In this document: one piece after another, positions 11,433 through 23,034 of the stretch
Position numbering within the stretch: position 1 is the first letter of the stretch
How the letters are laid out: each line of letters opens with the position of its first letter
NCBI GenBank assembly: GCA_036250195.1
Contig: JAVHZZ010000004.1
Coordinates: forward strand, 158,377,227 to 158,441,226
Reading direction: 5' to 3'
DNA: 64,000 nucleotides
From: Mixophyes australis
Taxonomy: Eukaryota > Chordata > Amphibia > Anura > Limnodynastidae
The notes under the pieces: generated by a model
Seen by the model: the letters and a program-made list of their open reading frames with translations, nothing else
Databases searched by the model: none
What the model was told of the DNA's origin: nothing
Position numbers and translations under genes: made by a program

Positions 11433-12811
11433 TAAGACAAAATCTAGCCATACACAAAATGCAATATCACTGCTGAATTATTTTAGCGTGTGCCCCAAAA
11501 TGAGTAATGTGCACAAAAATGATTTAAATTTTTTTTATTGCCCAGATCTTTGTCGGGCATGCTACAAAATGTGGTCTGAAGATTTGAACTAGCCGCATAG
11601 TCATTTTCTGGGCAATCTAATAGGTCCTACTGTAAGTCCGAAGTGCTGTAAGTCAGAAGTCCATCTTGGACTTACAAATGTGAGTCAAGAGGATTACCCC
11701 GTATATGGCTATTTTAACTCAAGATGACTATCTGCTGCCCCTAGGATGTCCTCATCTTGTGGACTGAAATTTCTGCTGAAGCCTGTTTTGTGACCTATGG
11801 CTCCTCAAGTAAGTCCTTGCAGACTGCAATGCGTTGGTGAGTTTTTGACCATATTATTTATCCTGTTCTCATTTTTCTGGAATCATGAGTTCCCAGTCCT
11901 ACCACAACCACACCACACAGAAGTATAAATTCACAATCGTGTTTTCACAAACATTAAGTTTAGTAAACTCTATTAATACAGTGCGGAATGGCATTTTACA
12001 AAAAGGTAAAACAGAAACTGAATTAGAAAATGAGATGATTTGCAATAATTGTTTTTTTCTTCTGCATTGTTGAAAATGTAATCTCATATTTTGTAGGGAA
12101 CATTGTTGCAAATATTAAAAAACAGTTGGAGTCATGGCTTCCTGCCAAGTTATATTGTAGTAAATAGGTAAAGATTGGGTAAATTCAAACTCAGCTGATA
12201 GATGTCAGCTGAAATCTCAAGCTCACATGTAGATAGATTAGACAAACCTTTACTATATGCTTATTTTCAATGGGAAGGAAACTCAAAAGTGGTTGCAAAT
12301 TAATAAACTATTAAAGGGACAGGTGGTATTTGTGGAATTCTCTTTGAAATATTAAAATATTTAACTGTATATTTGGGAATCTTGCTAAAGATTCTTTCAT
12401 TGAGCAATGCTCATTTAAAATTTTCCTTAAAAATTAGCTAATTTTCACTGTTTTTAATATGTGTACATAGTTTATTTATTCTATTAAACTGAGATCATAT
12501 CTGTTGTACTTAGCTTACAGAGTCTATAAGTTGCATGCCACGTGTCATGTTTAAGGCTTTTGTTTTTTCATGTGATAAACCTGTATAAGCCATCCCACAC
12601 AATAGGTTGAATCCTAGAGAAATCCTTAGGTTTTAGCAGAGTAGAGTTATTAGGATCTGCTTTCCTATATACAAACACAGGAATGCCAACACGTTTTTTT
12701 GTAAATTCTCAACAGAACTTGCAGCAGGATGCCTTATTTTCATATAGCATAACATTAGAGTAAAATAATATAATTTGTATTGAATGTGAATATCTAACAT
12801 TACTAACTACA

Positions 12812-12812
<1 letters not shown>
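11433..12812. other. AT-rich sequence, nothing recognised
   Basis: No terminal repeats, tandem repeats or domain-bearing reading frames were seen. Frames of 62-70 codons on both strands around 11890-12110 have no recognisable features. Confidence 0.55.

Positions 12813-12864
<52 letters not shown>
12813..12864. repeat. (ATT)n microsatellite
   Basis: About 17 uninterrupted ATT units. The same triplet ends several LINE tails in this window, but no LINE body is visible on either side. Confidence 0.97.
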
Positions 12865-12866
<2 letters not shown>

Positions 12867-13870
12867 ATGATTATTAGCTCAATCCCTTGGTCAACTAAAT
12901 TCAAAATTTTAACCTGATCAAAATAGTCTCTCCATATCCTACCTTTGTGCCAAATTCTAAATGTAATGTCATAGCTGGTAATGTAAAATCATGTCACTGC
13001 CTGTAATTCAACAAAAATACTGAAAATGTATCACACTATATAAATGATAACTGTATATACTTAATGTTTACAGTCAACATGAACAAACATTGTCAAGTAT
13101 TCTCAATTAAACTTTTATGTGAAGTTACCAATTGGTGCTTTAATAAACCATTTAACTTTTTTAGTTAAGATCCATTGTAGTCCAGAGATATATCTTAGCC
13201 AGAGGCAGGTGAAATGAGCAAATTTCAATTTACAATGTTGTCCATAAAAACATCACAAATTGTAACAAATTTATAAATTCATTTTTAGACTTCTAAAAAA
13301 GTTTCTTTTAAAATTACATTTTTTGCTTGAACCAGTAATAAAAGATTTATTAATTGATTCTCGAATATTTCAGGTCTCTTACATAACAAACCTCAGAAGA
13401 CCCATTTATCTCTAGTCTTAGCAAATCAGCAGTAATTTGACTTTATAGTTCTGATTTAGAGTTAATTTTTACAAATTGTGGCACTCAATAATGCATCCAT
13501 GCACTTACATTTCTGCAGCTGTATCTAAAGATATGTGGAATTTTAAATCTTGCACACAGATACATCTGGCTCATAAAAATGTTCTCTTTTTCGTCATAAA
13601 CTTGGAAACTTGCACCAGGTCTTTTACACTAGTTGTATTTTTACAGGGCTCGAAAAGACTTATGTTCAACTCTTAATCAGACCAAATATGTGTAAAACAC
13701 AAACAAAAACATGCAAATACTATTTAATTTTTTTGATTTTTTGTGCTGAAATCTCTAGTTTTCTAAATCAATATTTTTATTTTTATGATTGTTGATATTT
13801 TCAAATGTCATTACCCCCCCACCCTCAATTGATGTTTGTTATATTTGCATATTGTGAATTCTTGGAACAT
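12865..13870. other. AT-rich sequence, nothing recognised
   Basis: No gene, terminal repeat or tandem repeat seen. Frames of 61-66 codons are low-complexity. Confidence 0.55.
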
Positions 13871-14193
13871 AAGCACGTGACTAAGTGGTTAGCATTTCTG
13901 CCTTACAGCACTGGGGTCATGAGTTCGATTCCCGACCATGGCCTTATCTGTGTGGAGTTTGTATGTTCTCCCCGTGTTTGCGTGGGTTTCCTCCGGGTGC
14001 TCCGGTTTCCTCCCACACTCCAAAAACATACTAGTAGGTTAATTAGCTGCTAACAAAATTGACCCTGGTCTGTGTGTGTTTTAGGGAATTTAGACTGTAA
14101 GCCCCAATGGGGCAGTGACTGATGTGAGTGAGTTCTCTGTACAGCGCTGCAGGAATTAGTGGCGCTATATAAATAAATGATAATAATAATAAT
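13871..14193 (+). mobile_element. tRNA-derived SINE, nearly full length
   Basis: Plus-strand copy with the A-box region (TGACTAAGTGGTTAGC), B box (GAGTTCGATTCC), the central TTTCCTCCGGGTGCTCC block, and the tail TGTACAGCGCTGCAGGAA...ATATAAATAAATGATAATAAT. AATTC(C)TT stands on both sides and may be an imperfect target duplication. The A box has drifted (GGCC to GACT), so transcription by polymerase III is doubtful. Confidence 0.92.
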
Positions 14194-14364
14194 TCCTTAT
14201 TGTTTACTATACATTTTTGTTCCTAGCGCAATTTTTCTTTTCCTTTTTTTCTTTTAAATCTTTAGATGAACTGCAGTACCATAATTGCTGCAATTTATGT
14301 ATGGATTAAGTTGATTTATTTGTATTTTTCCATAAAAACATGCAGCCAGTAATGCCCGCTTTAC

Positions 14365-15515
14365 TCCCGAGCAGGGGCGATTAAACAATATGATAATTCC
14401 TTAAACTCAACATTTCCAAGACCGAGCTTCCCCCCTGCCAGGACTCTCCCACTTCCCCCCCTCTCTATTTCTGTTAATAACACTACCATCGTTTCTGTCC
14501 CCCAAGTCCGTTGCCTTGGGGTCATCCTTGATTCCTCCCTCTCATTCAAGCCTCACATTCTGTCCCTCTCAAAATCCTGCTACTTCCACCTTCGGAATAT
14601 ATCTAAGATACGTCCCTTTCTCACCACGGGAGCCACGAAAACCCTTGTTCACTCACTTGTTATCACTCGCCTTGACTACTGTAACCTCCTTCTCTCTGGC
14701 CTACCTGATTCTCGCCTTGACCCTCTTAAGTCTATCCTCAATGCTGCTGCCCGCCTCATTTTTCTCTCCCGCCGCTCTGTATCTGCAGTCTCCCTCCAAC
14801 AGTCACTACATTGGCTCCCCATACCCTACAGAATTAAATTTAAACTCCTCACCCTCACCTTTAAAGCTCTTAGTCAATCTTCCCCTCCCTACATCTCCAA
14901 TCTCATCTCTACCTACACTCCTAGCCGCCCCCCTCCCCGCTCTGCCTGTGACCGCCGCCTCACTGCTTGACTGATCACCTCCACTCCCTCTCATCTTCAG
15001 GACTTTGCCCGGGCTGCTCCCCTGCTGTGGAATGATCTTCCACGAACCATCAGATTAGCATCTACTCTCAAAGACTTCAAGCGTGCCCTTAAGACTCATT
15101 TCTTTATACAAGTCTATCAGTCCTCCTCCTAACTTCCTTGTCCTGGCTCTCTCCCCTAATTAGTACCACCCTATTTGTGTCTCCCCCTTCCTTTTAGGAT
15201 ATAAGCTCTCATGAGCAGGGCCCTCTTTCCTTGTGTGCTCCTTCTACTGTTCCTTCACCCTCTGTACTTCTTGGCCTGCTTCGCTAGCCCTATTTTCTTA
15301 AGCTTTGGCCTTCTTCGCGCTGATTTCTACCATCCCTTTCACTATCTGTCCCAGAGTTTATCTGATTTGCTTTACCTTGTTACCGTGTTTGTATATATTT
15401 TTGTATCATGTTGTATCTTGGTTCTGTTTTCTGTATATGTAATGTACGGCGCTGCAGACCCTTTGTGGCGTCTTATAAGTCTAAGATAATAATACTAATA
15501 ATAATAATAATAAAT
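14365..15515 (+). mobile_element. L2/CR1/Rex-type LINE, 3' third
   Basis: Nearly continuous translation gives the reverse transcriptase thumb and C-terminal region: [116 protein letters not shown]. The catalytic YADD part lies upstream and is missing, so the copy is 5'-truncated. The 3' region carries ATGAGCAGGGCCC (near 15210), GGCGCTGCAGACCC and an (ATA)n tail to about 15515. Few stops are present, so it is one of the younger LINE fragments here. Confidence 0.88.
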
Positions 15516-15842
15516 AATTATCTGTATTTCCATAATCAAAATTCACCAGGTAACAAGAATAAGGAACTGAGCTTAATGGATGTGTTCACAAAGATACTCT
15601 GCTTTATTGCAGCATTAAATAATGCATGTGAAAAGTAGAGTAAACAATAAAATCAGAGGACTGCTTGTAAAATGTGGCCAAGTGGTCAAACATAAGTTAA
15701 TGACCTATAATACTGAAAATACCACTATATGTTTGAAATAACACACTAATATGTGACTTAAGAGATATCAAGCTCCGATCAATGGGATAATGATAAAAAG
15801 AAGAGTGACACACATACAAATGAACTCTTCCTTATCAGCTTT

Positions 15843-16101
15843 TTATAAAGCACCACTAATTGCGCAGTCCTGTACAGAGAACTCACTCACATCAGTCCCT
15901 GCCCCCCATTGGAGCTTACAGTCTATATTCTCTAACATACACACAGACCAAGAGAGACTAAGGTCAATTTAAAAGCCGCCAATTAACCTAGTAGTATGTT
16001 TTTGGAGTGTGGGAGGAAACCGACATAAACACGGGGAGAAAATACAAACTCCGTACAGATAAGGCCATGGTTGGGAATCAAATTCATGACCCCAGTGCTC
16101 T
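15843..16101 (-). mobile_element. tRNA-derived SINE, 5'-truncated
   Basis: Minus-strand copy. From its 3' side it has TATAAAGCACCACTAATTG, CTGTACAGAGAACTCA, the CATTGGAGCTTACAG block, the GTTTTTGGAGTGTGGGAG block and the part down to ATGACCCCAGTGCT. The A-box head is missing, and about 20 bases in the GGAAACC block are deleted. Confidence 0.85.
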
Positions 16102-16110
16102 ACTCTATGC

Positions 16111-16915
16111 TAATGAATACAAAATGTGTGTAAATCCCACAACTGCAGTACCTACAAACGGCAATGGAACTTTGATGGCAATATTGTTTGCTATAGTATA
16201 AAGTTTGGCATGCTTAGATATAAACATAGCGTATTGCTTGTTCAGCACATCTAGAAATGAGATGTCACTACCAAGTTACTTTGAAAAAGCATGCCTAACT
16301 TATCCTTGTCCATGTTCCACGTAGGAAACATTACACATTTCATAACAACATTTTTATTAATGTGAATGAAATGTTCTTTAGGGCATTTCTACAGGTGTTG
16401 TCATTAAACACTAGACATATAATTCAAGGTGTTAATGCATTATTCTGCATTTCAAGTATGTCTCTGTCACTCCTACTTGACAGGTTTTAATTTCATTACG
16501 ACATTGCACAAGTTACCTCTGGCAACTGTAATTAACCTGGATTATATTTCAGTTTTAGAAAACACCAGCCGGGAACATAAACGCTGATTTATTTAGTCAC
16601 AAAGTCAAATACTTTTCAAGTCGTAATGAACATGAACGTGTGCTCTTCTTATTACAACTAATATCCTTTTTTTTTTAAGCTCTTAATAGTTTTAATTTAC
16701 AATCAGAATACACTATTTATCACAAAGCCAGTCAGTCTTACTAGTATTATATATTATTTTACAAAGTATAGTACACAGAGTAATTCATTCCTTAGTGGGT
16801 TTATTCTTTCTAATACATCCAGTCATAAATTACTTTGTGTGTCAATATGGTTTATTTCCTTAAAGTATTGATCTTAATGTAAAACGCAAAATATTTAATC
16901 ATTCCCTGATACATT
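16111..16915. other. AT-rich sequence, nothing recognised
   Basis: No recognisable gene or repeat apart from short homopolymer runs (for example T10 near 16667). Confidence 0.55.
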
Positions 16916-17138
16916 GGGGCTTACATTCTAAACTCTCTATCACACACACTCAGTTCCATTTTGTCAGTAATCAGGTAACCTACCAATGTGGTTTGGACTT
17001 TGGGGAGGAAGCCAGAGAACCTGGAGGAAACTATGGTGATCACAGGGTGAACATACACAGATAGTGCCCTAGTCAGAATCAAGCTCATAACCCCAGTACT
17101 GTGAGGCAGCAATGCTGACCACAATGCCACTGTGCCAT
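16916..17138 (-). mobile_element. Old, diverged tRNA-derived SINE
   Basis: Recognisable blocks on the minus strand are CCCCAGTACTGTGAGGCAG, a GGAGG...CCAGAGAACC block and GGGGCTTACATTCTAAA. It differs much more from the others than they do from one another, so it marks an older wave of the same family. The tail is missing. Confidence 0.75.
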
Positions 17139-17565
17139 ATTGAGTGATCATGGTGACCTTCCATAGAGTAGGAACCCTATCAAGCCATATCCTGAGTTCC
17201 ACCTATATTGTTATCCATGCCAACTCCTTTGTTTAACAAGGATAGCATGGCACCATTTGTCTAAGAGAAATGTGCTCCATTTATATGTATGTAATGTGAT
17301 ACTACTGCCATTGACAGTAGAAAGCTTTCTGCAGTGATAAAGCTCAGTGAAACAATATAAAATAGAGCCTATTTAAAGCAAGTTGTATATCCATCTCTTA
17401 TGTCTTAATTAAAAATCTGGTACATATAATATATCAAAAAAGGGGAGATGGGTGATACTGTCGCACAAATTGTAGAGAATCAAAACACCCACAATAATTA
17501 TATCGACGATCGTGTGTTTTCTTAAGTTCAAATGGGGTGCATCTTTTAACCAATTAACAATACTG

Positions 17566-18059
17566 GTTATGAAAAAGGACAGAGGTTAAACAAAAATGAT
17601 GGATGTCTTGATTTTAATATAAAACCAGCGAAATATGACAAAACAAAAGTACAAGTGAATAAACAAATAATGTGAAATAAAATTGCTGCATGCACTCAAA
17701 CTATCTTTTTAGTATCAGTAGAGGTTGGTTTTTTTTTATATATTTTTTATTTTTTGTTTTAAAAAATATATAAAAAATATAATATATTAAAAAATATATA
17801 AAAAACACCAACCTCTACTGATATTAAAAAGATAGATTGAGTGCATGCAGCAATTTCAGTTCACATTATTTGTTTATTCACTTGCACTTTTGTTTTGTCA
17901 TATTTAGTTGGTTTAATATTAAAATTGTTTTAATAATAACACAATAAAAGTTACATTTTAATAACCTCAATACATCCACTGTTACCATTGTGATTGAATA
18001 TTAATTAAGGGAGTCAACTGTGCATTATTTTTGTTTAACCTCTGTCCATTTTCATAACA
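17566..18059. repeat. Long inverted repeat (foldback), ~0.5 kb
   Basis: The left arm (from GTTATGAAAA near 17566) and right arm (ending TTCATAACA at 18059) are inverse copies. The outer parts share GGACAGAGGTTAAACAAAAA. The inner parts share TGACAAAACAAAAGT, AATAAACAAATAATGTGA, GCTGCATGCACTCAA and AGTAGAGGTTGGT. The right arm holds about 75 extra bases. The centre is almost pure A/T (17740-17800). No transposase or clear target duplication was found. It could be a foldback DNA element or two head-to-head copies of one repeat. Confidence 0.85.
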
Positions 18060-18103
18060 TATAATATATAACTTTGACATACAGTAGTGTGTGTGTGGGG
18101 GGG

Positions 18104-18213
18104 GGGATTTAGACTGTAAGCTCCAATGGGGCAGGAACTGAAGTGAATGGCAAATATTTTCTGTACAGTGCTGTGAAATTGGTGGTGCTATATAAATACA
18201 TAATGATGATGAT
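18104..18213 (+). mobile_element. SINE tail fragment
   Basis: Contains GATTTAGACTGTAAGCTCC, AATGGGGCAGG, CTGTACAGTGCTGTG, TATATAAATACATAATGATG: the last ~110 bases of the tRNA-derived SINE. It is 5'-truncated and preceded by a G8-9 run. Confidence 0.85.
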
Positions 18214-18215
18214 CC

Positions 18216-19510
18216 GGCTCAAAAAAACTATTTGCATAGTATATATACCTAAACAGTAATGTAGAACTGTTGCTTGACAGTGTTAGTACAGTAAATGCTA
18301 AAGTTGCATTACTGTATAAAATACATATAATAAGGTAATGTGGCGTCATTTATGCAAAAAAGAATATTGTCTCGACAGTAATAAATATGAAAGTCACATT
18401 TTCAATATAAAATGTGATAAAAGACAATCACCTCCATGTCAGTTGTTTTCCTCTTTAAAATCAAATAGTAATCTTCTTCCCTGCAGTAGTCCAAATGGAA
18501 ATGTCAGTTAAGGAAAGCAATTAACTAATATAAATAGACGTCTGTGACTTGATATAATGAAGCCGCAACACTAATGATTTAAGTCAGCTGAAGGACTCAA
18601 TACACAATCAGCTGATCAGACATGGCTAGATGGCACCAGCCCTCCTAAAAGGGCTATGTCTAATTGTGTTGCAGTAATTAAATATGCCCTTGCCTTCTTA
18701 CCTGCCTTCACTCCATTTGTCTATCACATAGCTATCCCATTGAGTGGTTTGGGTAGAGATCCCTTCACCATACCCCTGTCTGGTCCATGCCACCTCCAAG
18801 TTCTTTAGCCAATAGTAAGCCAAAACCCAAGGTACTCAACTAAGTTGACACCCAAAGAGTGTGGGACTTTCTGAAGAGATAAAAGATAATACTCAGAACC
18901 AGAAACATGTTTGGCTAATATAAATGGTGAAGAGCAGTCATGATTGCCAGCAGATGTCTTTTTCAACATTTCTTAACAACTAGTTCATCTTTCATGTCTC
19001 CAACTTCCACTGTCTCCCCTCATTCCAACCATAGCATAACCCTGTTATCTGCACAAAAATCCCTGTTGATAATGCTTCTGCTTTACAGCAACCACACACT
19101 TTCTCCACCAACACCTAGAATTGCTATGCTGCTACCTTATATATCAAGTGTACACCACAACTCTTGTGTAAGCTCATTTGAGCAGGATCATTTTCACATC
19201 ATCACTCACACAATCTGCCTAGACCTCCCACATGTCCCAAAATAGCTCCACATGTACTCAGACTACCATATATACCATAAAACTGCCCATCATACCACTC
19301 ACATCTCCCCACATGCCCTTCAGACTTCCTCACATGCACCTTATATGCCCCACACACCTCAGAACATGCCCCTTACATAACCAGAAGACATCCCCCACCT
19401 GATTATTCTTTAGCTAACTCACAAATATATTTTTTATGTCATTTAATCACATTACATCCTTTGAATTAAATAATAACCAATGTTTTTACAGCTTTATATG
19501 AAATCACACC
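18216..19510. other. Sequence without recognised gene; pyrimidine-rich toward the end
   Basis: No domain-bearing frame. From about 18930 the sequence becomes C/A/T-rich and passes gradually into the minisatellite that follows. The 101-codon frame from 18940 is of low complexity and is probably not a gene. Confidence 0.5.
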
Positions 19511-19511
19511 A

Positions 19512-20045
19512 CATATCCCCCACTCCGTCCCTCTTTGTCACATAACCCCCTCCCTGTCCCTCTTCACCACACATTCCCCTCCCTGTCCCTCTCCGTCACA
19601 TATCCCCCTCCCTGTCCCTCTTCACCACTCACCCCCCTCCCTGTCCCTCTTCATCACATATCCCCCTCGCTGTCCCTCTTCGTCACACATCCCCTTCTCT
19701 GTCCCTCTTCATTACACAACCCCCTCCCTGTCAGGGGTGGATCTAGAAAATAATTTTACAGGGGGCGATTTAGGGGGGGGGGGGCTGGGCGATGTAGTCT
19801 CCATCCCCTTTTTGACAGCTAAGGCTGCCTACGGCTGCACACTATGTGCAGGTCCGTTTGGCAGAGCCAGGCAGGGAGAGTGTGCTGTCCGGCCGCTCTG
19901 ATTGTGTTTTAAATGTCCTGATCGCCCCCTCTTGATCCACTGCTTCCTGTCCCTCTTCACCACACATTCCCCTTCCGGTCCCTGTTTGTCACATATCCCC
20001 CTCCCTGTTCCTCTTTGTTATATATCCTCCTTCCTGTCCCTCTCT
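19512..20045. repeat. ~30-bp pyrimidine-rich minisatellite, split by a hAT element
   Basis: Units of the type CCCCCTCCCTGTCCCTCTTC followed by (A/G)(T/C)CACACAT repeat with a period near 30 bases from about 19512 to 19731, and resume from 19943 to about 20045. The interruption is the 211 bp element at 19732-19942. Open frames through it are a by-product of the repeat. Confidence 0.85.
19732..19942. mobile_element. Short non-autonomous hAT element
   Basis: Left end CAGGGGTGGATCTAG and right end CTTGATCCACTG are imperfect inverted repeats. The flanking 8-bp sequences CTCCCTGT (19724-19731) and CTTCCTGT (19943-19950) differ at one base, as expected for a hAT target duplication in a repetitive target. 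The element is 211 bp with no coding capacity and a G9-10 run inside. Confidence 0.8.
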
Positions 20046-21224
20046 TACTATCTTATTATGTGTGTATATGTATTATTGTGAAACTATGTATTCTAAGTAC
20101 TATTACCACAAACCGTATCAAACTAAACATCTTCATTGTCAACTACAAGTGTAATCACTTACTGTAATGTAATTACTGTTTTTAATTTTACTTAAGCTGT
20201 TAATAATAACTTTTACCTGACAAAAAATTATTGGAAGCCTCTAAATTAAATCACATAATTAGGAAGTGATGACAGTGGAGCTTCTACCTTTTTGGCAGAT
20301 GATATCATCCTGCTAAACATTTTATTACCATATTTTACCATTTCAATAAAAAATAATGTGTAATTTGTTCTTAGAAACAAATATTATATAAAATATATTT
20401 CCCACCTGGGCATATAAATTGGGGCCAATTAAATATCATGGAATGTAAAATGTATATTAAATAGATGCTTAATAAAAGTGGTCAATTGATGAAAACGTGT
20501 AATTGCCGTCAGCTTTGAAAACGGATAAAACTGGATTTAAAAAATTCTGCTTGTACTTATATTTTTAAACATTATTTTAAATGAAAGTTTTATGGTCATT
20601 TTTTCCCCAGAAGTTTGAAAATTAAAAGAAATATTAATAACCAAAACATAAAACTTGAGTTTTTTTTCCTTACAGCTAATTTTCAATAGTTTGTGTTATT
20701 TCTTAAAGAGAATATAGTTGATAAAACATAAGCCTACATTTACATATAGATTTTGTAGAAATTGTTACTGCTAAACCACACTACAGCATCAAATTAAATA
20801 TAAATCGGATTTTTTACCATTTTGTGTTTTTTTCATCATATACATGCTTACTTGGTCACAAGCCACCAACAATTAGGATAGATGAAAATTTCCTATGATC
20901 AAGCATATGTATAGTATCATACAGGTATATAACTAATGGGTCTTAAATTTACAGGACGTTGCACTACAATTCTATAATAAACTAACAGTTCTTACACATG
21001 CCTAGACTCATTGCCTTAATAAATCCTTTAATCCCATTTTGCCTAGAAGCAATTGGGAAGTACTGAAAAACTCACAATTTAAATATTTGCCAGCAGGAGT
21101 GTAACTAGGAATAAAGGGGTCCCATAGCAACATTTTGATGAGACTCCATTCCATATTCTCCTCCTTATATAACACCACTTAGTTTCATTTGCTTTTATTA
21201 GACTAAGCAACTTATGTGCTTATG
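20046..21224. other. AT-rich sequence, nothing recognised
   Basis: No gene or classified repeat seen. Confidence 0.5.
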
Positions 21225-21232
21225 TGTTGTTT

Positions 21233-21466
21233 CATACTTGCCAACTCTCTGCAATGTCCGGGAGACTCTTGAATAACTAGTAGGTCTCTCGGACTCTTGG
21301 GAGAGCAGACTAATATTCTACATCCTGCAAGATCGGGGCCTCGATAAAGTGTTTTGCTGCAATTCGTTTCATTTTGGCCCCACTCCTCACAACGAAATGA
21401 CGCAAGGTGAATTACAATAGCAGAGGGGGTTCTCCCTGAAGGGATATACCTAAAGTTGGCAATTAT
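21233..21466. mobile_element. Non-autonomous hAT-like MITE (CATACTTGCC family)
   Basis: Starts CATACTTGCCAACTCT and ends AGTTGGCAATTAT, the inverse of its start. Inside are GTCCGGGAGACTC and GGACTCTTGGGAGAGC, an inverted pair. GTTGTTT lies on both sides, a probable 7-8 bp target duplication. It is the same family as 38332-38614, which has a perfect 8-bp duplication. Confidence 0.78.
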
Positions 21467-21609
21467 GGTTGTTTTCCTGTCTGCTATTTTTAAATAAATA
21501 CAACATAACTGCACAGTATTCTCCAAGCTAATATAAATGGGAGTGCAAAGCACCCATAAGCCGTTAGCCTTAGGGACCTGATTCTCACTGTGCACCTTAT
21601 GTTTCCAGG

Positions 21610-22100
21610 CAGGGCCACCATCAGGGAGCTACCAGGAATAGAGCAGTTTGCGGCCCGAGAAGCCTTGGGCCCAATCTGGTTTATTAGGGGAGGGGGCCTC
21701 TGCAATGAATTAAGGGACGTGTAGGGCTCCTTTTCTAGGCAGTAACTGTTACTGAAAGGTGAAGTATGAGGGGGACCTCTGCCCTGCATTAAGGATGCAG
21801 CAGTGGACTCTCCTGTAATCAGCACATTTGCCTGGACTCCCAATATGCGGGTGCCACCATTTGCTTCAGTTCCAGACCCCCAGGTAGGCATCTTCTTGAG
21901 AGAGAGGCACCTAGTTAACGACAGAGAGCTACAACAAGGCAGAGAAGCTCCCTGCTTCCTGCAACGTCTCTGAAGTTGCGTAACTAATGACATCACAATG
22001 CTGTCAATAGAGAAGAGACAAAAAGATGGCAGCAAAATAAAGCAGAGAAGGAGAAGAGAATCAGAGAGGCAAGAAAACAGCTGGAGGGGTTAGATAGAGC
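21610..22100. mobile_element. Possible hAT-derived fragment
   Basis: Begins CAGGGCCACCATCAGGG, which looks like a hAT terminal sequence (compare CAGGGCC... at 38838 and 55546). No matching right end or target duplication was found, and the 3' side passes into a LINE tail. The 181-codon frame on the minus strand (21490-22035) has no recognisable domain and is probably fortuitous. Confidence 0.35.
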
Positions 22101-22142
22101 TCCTGCAGTTTTTCTATGTTATGTCTTATTGTATACTATCAT

Positions 22143-22200
22143 ATGTCGATGCAGACCCCTTATGACACCTTATAAATTAAAGACAATAATAATAAAAATA
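22143..22200 (+). mobile_element. LINE 3' tail fragment
   Basis: Contains GATGCAGACCCCTTATGAC, ACCTTATAAATTAAAG and (AAT)n, a diverged version of the L2/CR1-type LINE end seen at 15446-15515. Confidence 0.6.
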
Positions 22201-22917
22201 ATAAAAGGGGAAAGTCAAGTGCCTCTAGAACGATTGTAAAGGCACTCCATGGCAAACTCTCTTTGCTGATTTATCCTCATAGTCAATAGAGGTGCGCAGG
22301 AAAATCAGTGATGCTTGGGTACCGCGGTACCTGTAAATGAACACAGAAGGATATCACCTGGAAAATCAGGTGTAATTAATTGTACCCCCTAAGTATCCCA
22401 ATACATGGTACATAGTTGCTCCTGATAACAATATATTCCAATAATGAGTGAAAGTGCCATTATTAATGAGATTCAAATGAGTATAATAAAAATAGATGTA
22501 TCAGATCTGAAACAATGTACAAATAATGAAATGGATAAAAAGTGAAATACTTGCGGAGATCCCTGTGATTTATCTGTAATGTTTCTGCCATCGTGTCTGA
22601 GATGAAAACCAGTATATGCTAAATACAGTGTATTCCCCAAAATTAGTGCACTCTATTGTGCACATCTAGGCAAGTGAGACTAATTATAATCAAAGATGCA
22701 CAAGAACATATGACTCCAATAGTTGTCCTCAGGCTCTTCTATTATAGCTGGACACAAATCAGAAGATCCCAAATCTCCTTATGTATTAACAGAAATATCC
22801 AGTGATGGAGCAATAGAAAATAAAGAAAATGAATTATAACACTCTAACGCATTTTGTTGCAGTACTTGCAAATATAGTATAAATATAGGGAAATATAGTA
22901 TAGATTGGACACATCCG
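22201..22917. other. Sequence without recognised gene
   Basis: Contains the palindrome TACCGCGGTA near 22320 but otherwise nothing I recognise. Confidence 0.45.
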
Positions 22918-23034
22918 GAGTTCTGAGTAAAGTACCCTAATTAAGTTCTGTATAAAGTACCCTAATTAAGATCTGTATAAAGTACCCTAATTAAGTTCTG
23001 TATAAAGTATCCTAATTAGGTTCTGTATAACATT
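22918..23034. repeat. 25-bp tandem repeat, ~4.5 copies
   Basis: The unit GTTCTGTATAAAGTACCC plus TAATTAA repeats with a 25-base period. The first copy has GAGTAAAG in place of GTATAAAG, and later copies differ by single bases. Confidence 0.93.

Noticed and set aside
21490..22035. 181-codon minus-strand frame
   Set aside because: Overlaps hAT-like and MITE sequence, has no recognisable domain and no supporting signals.
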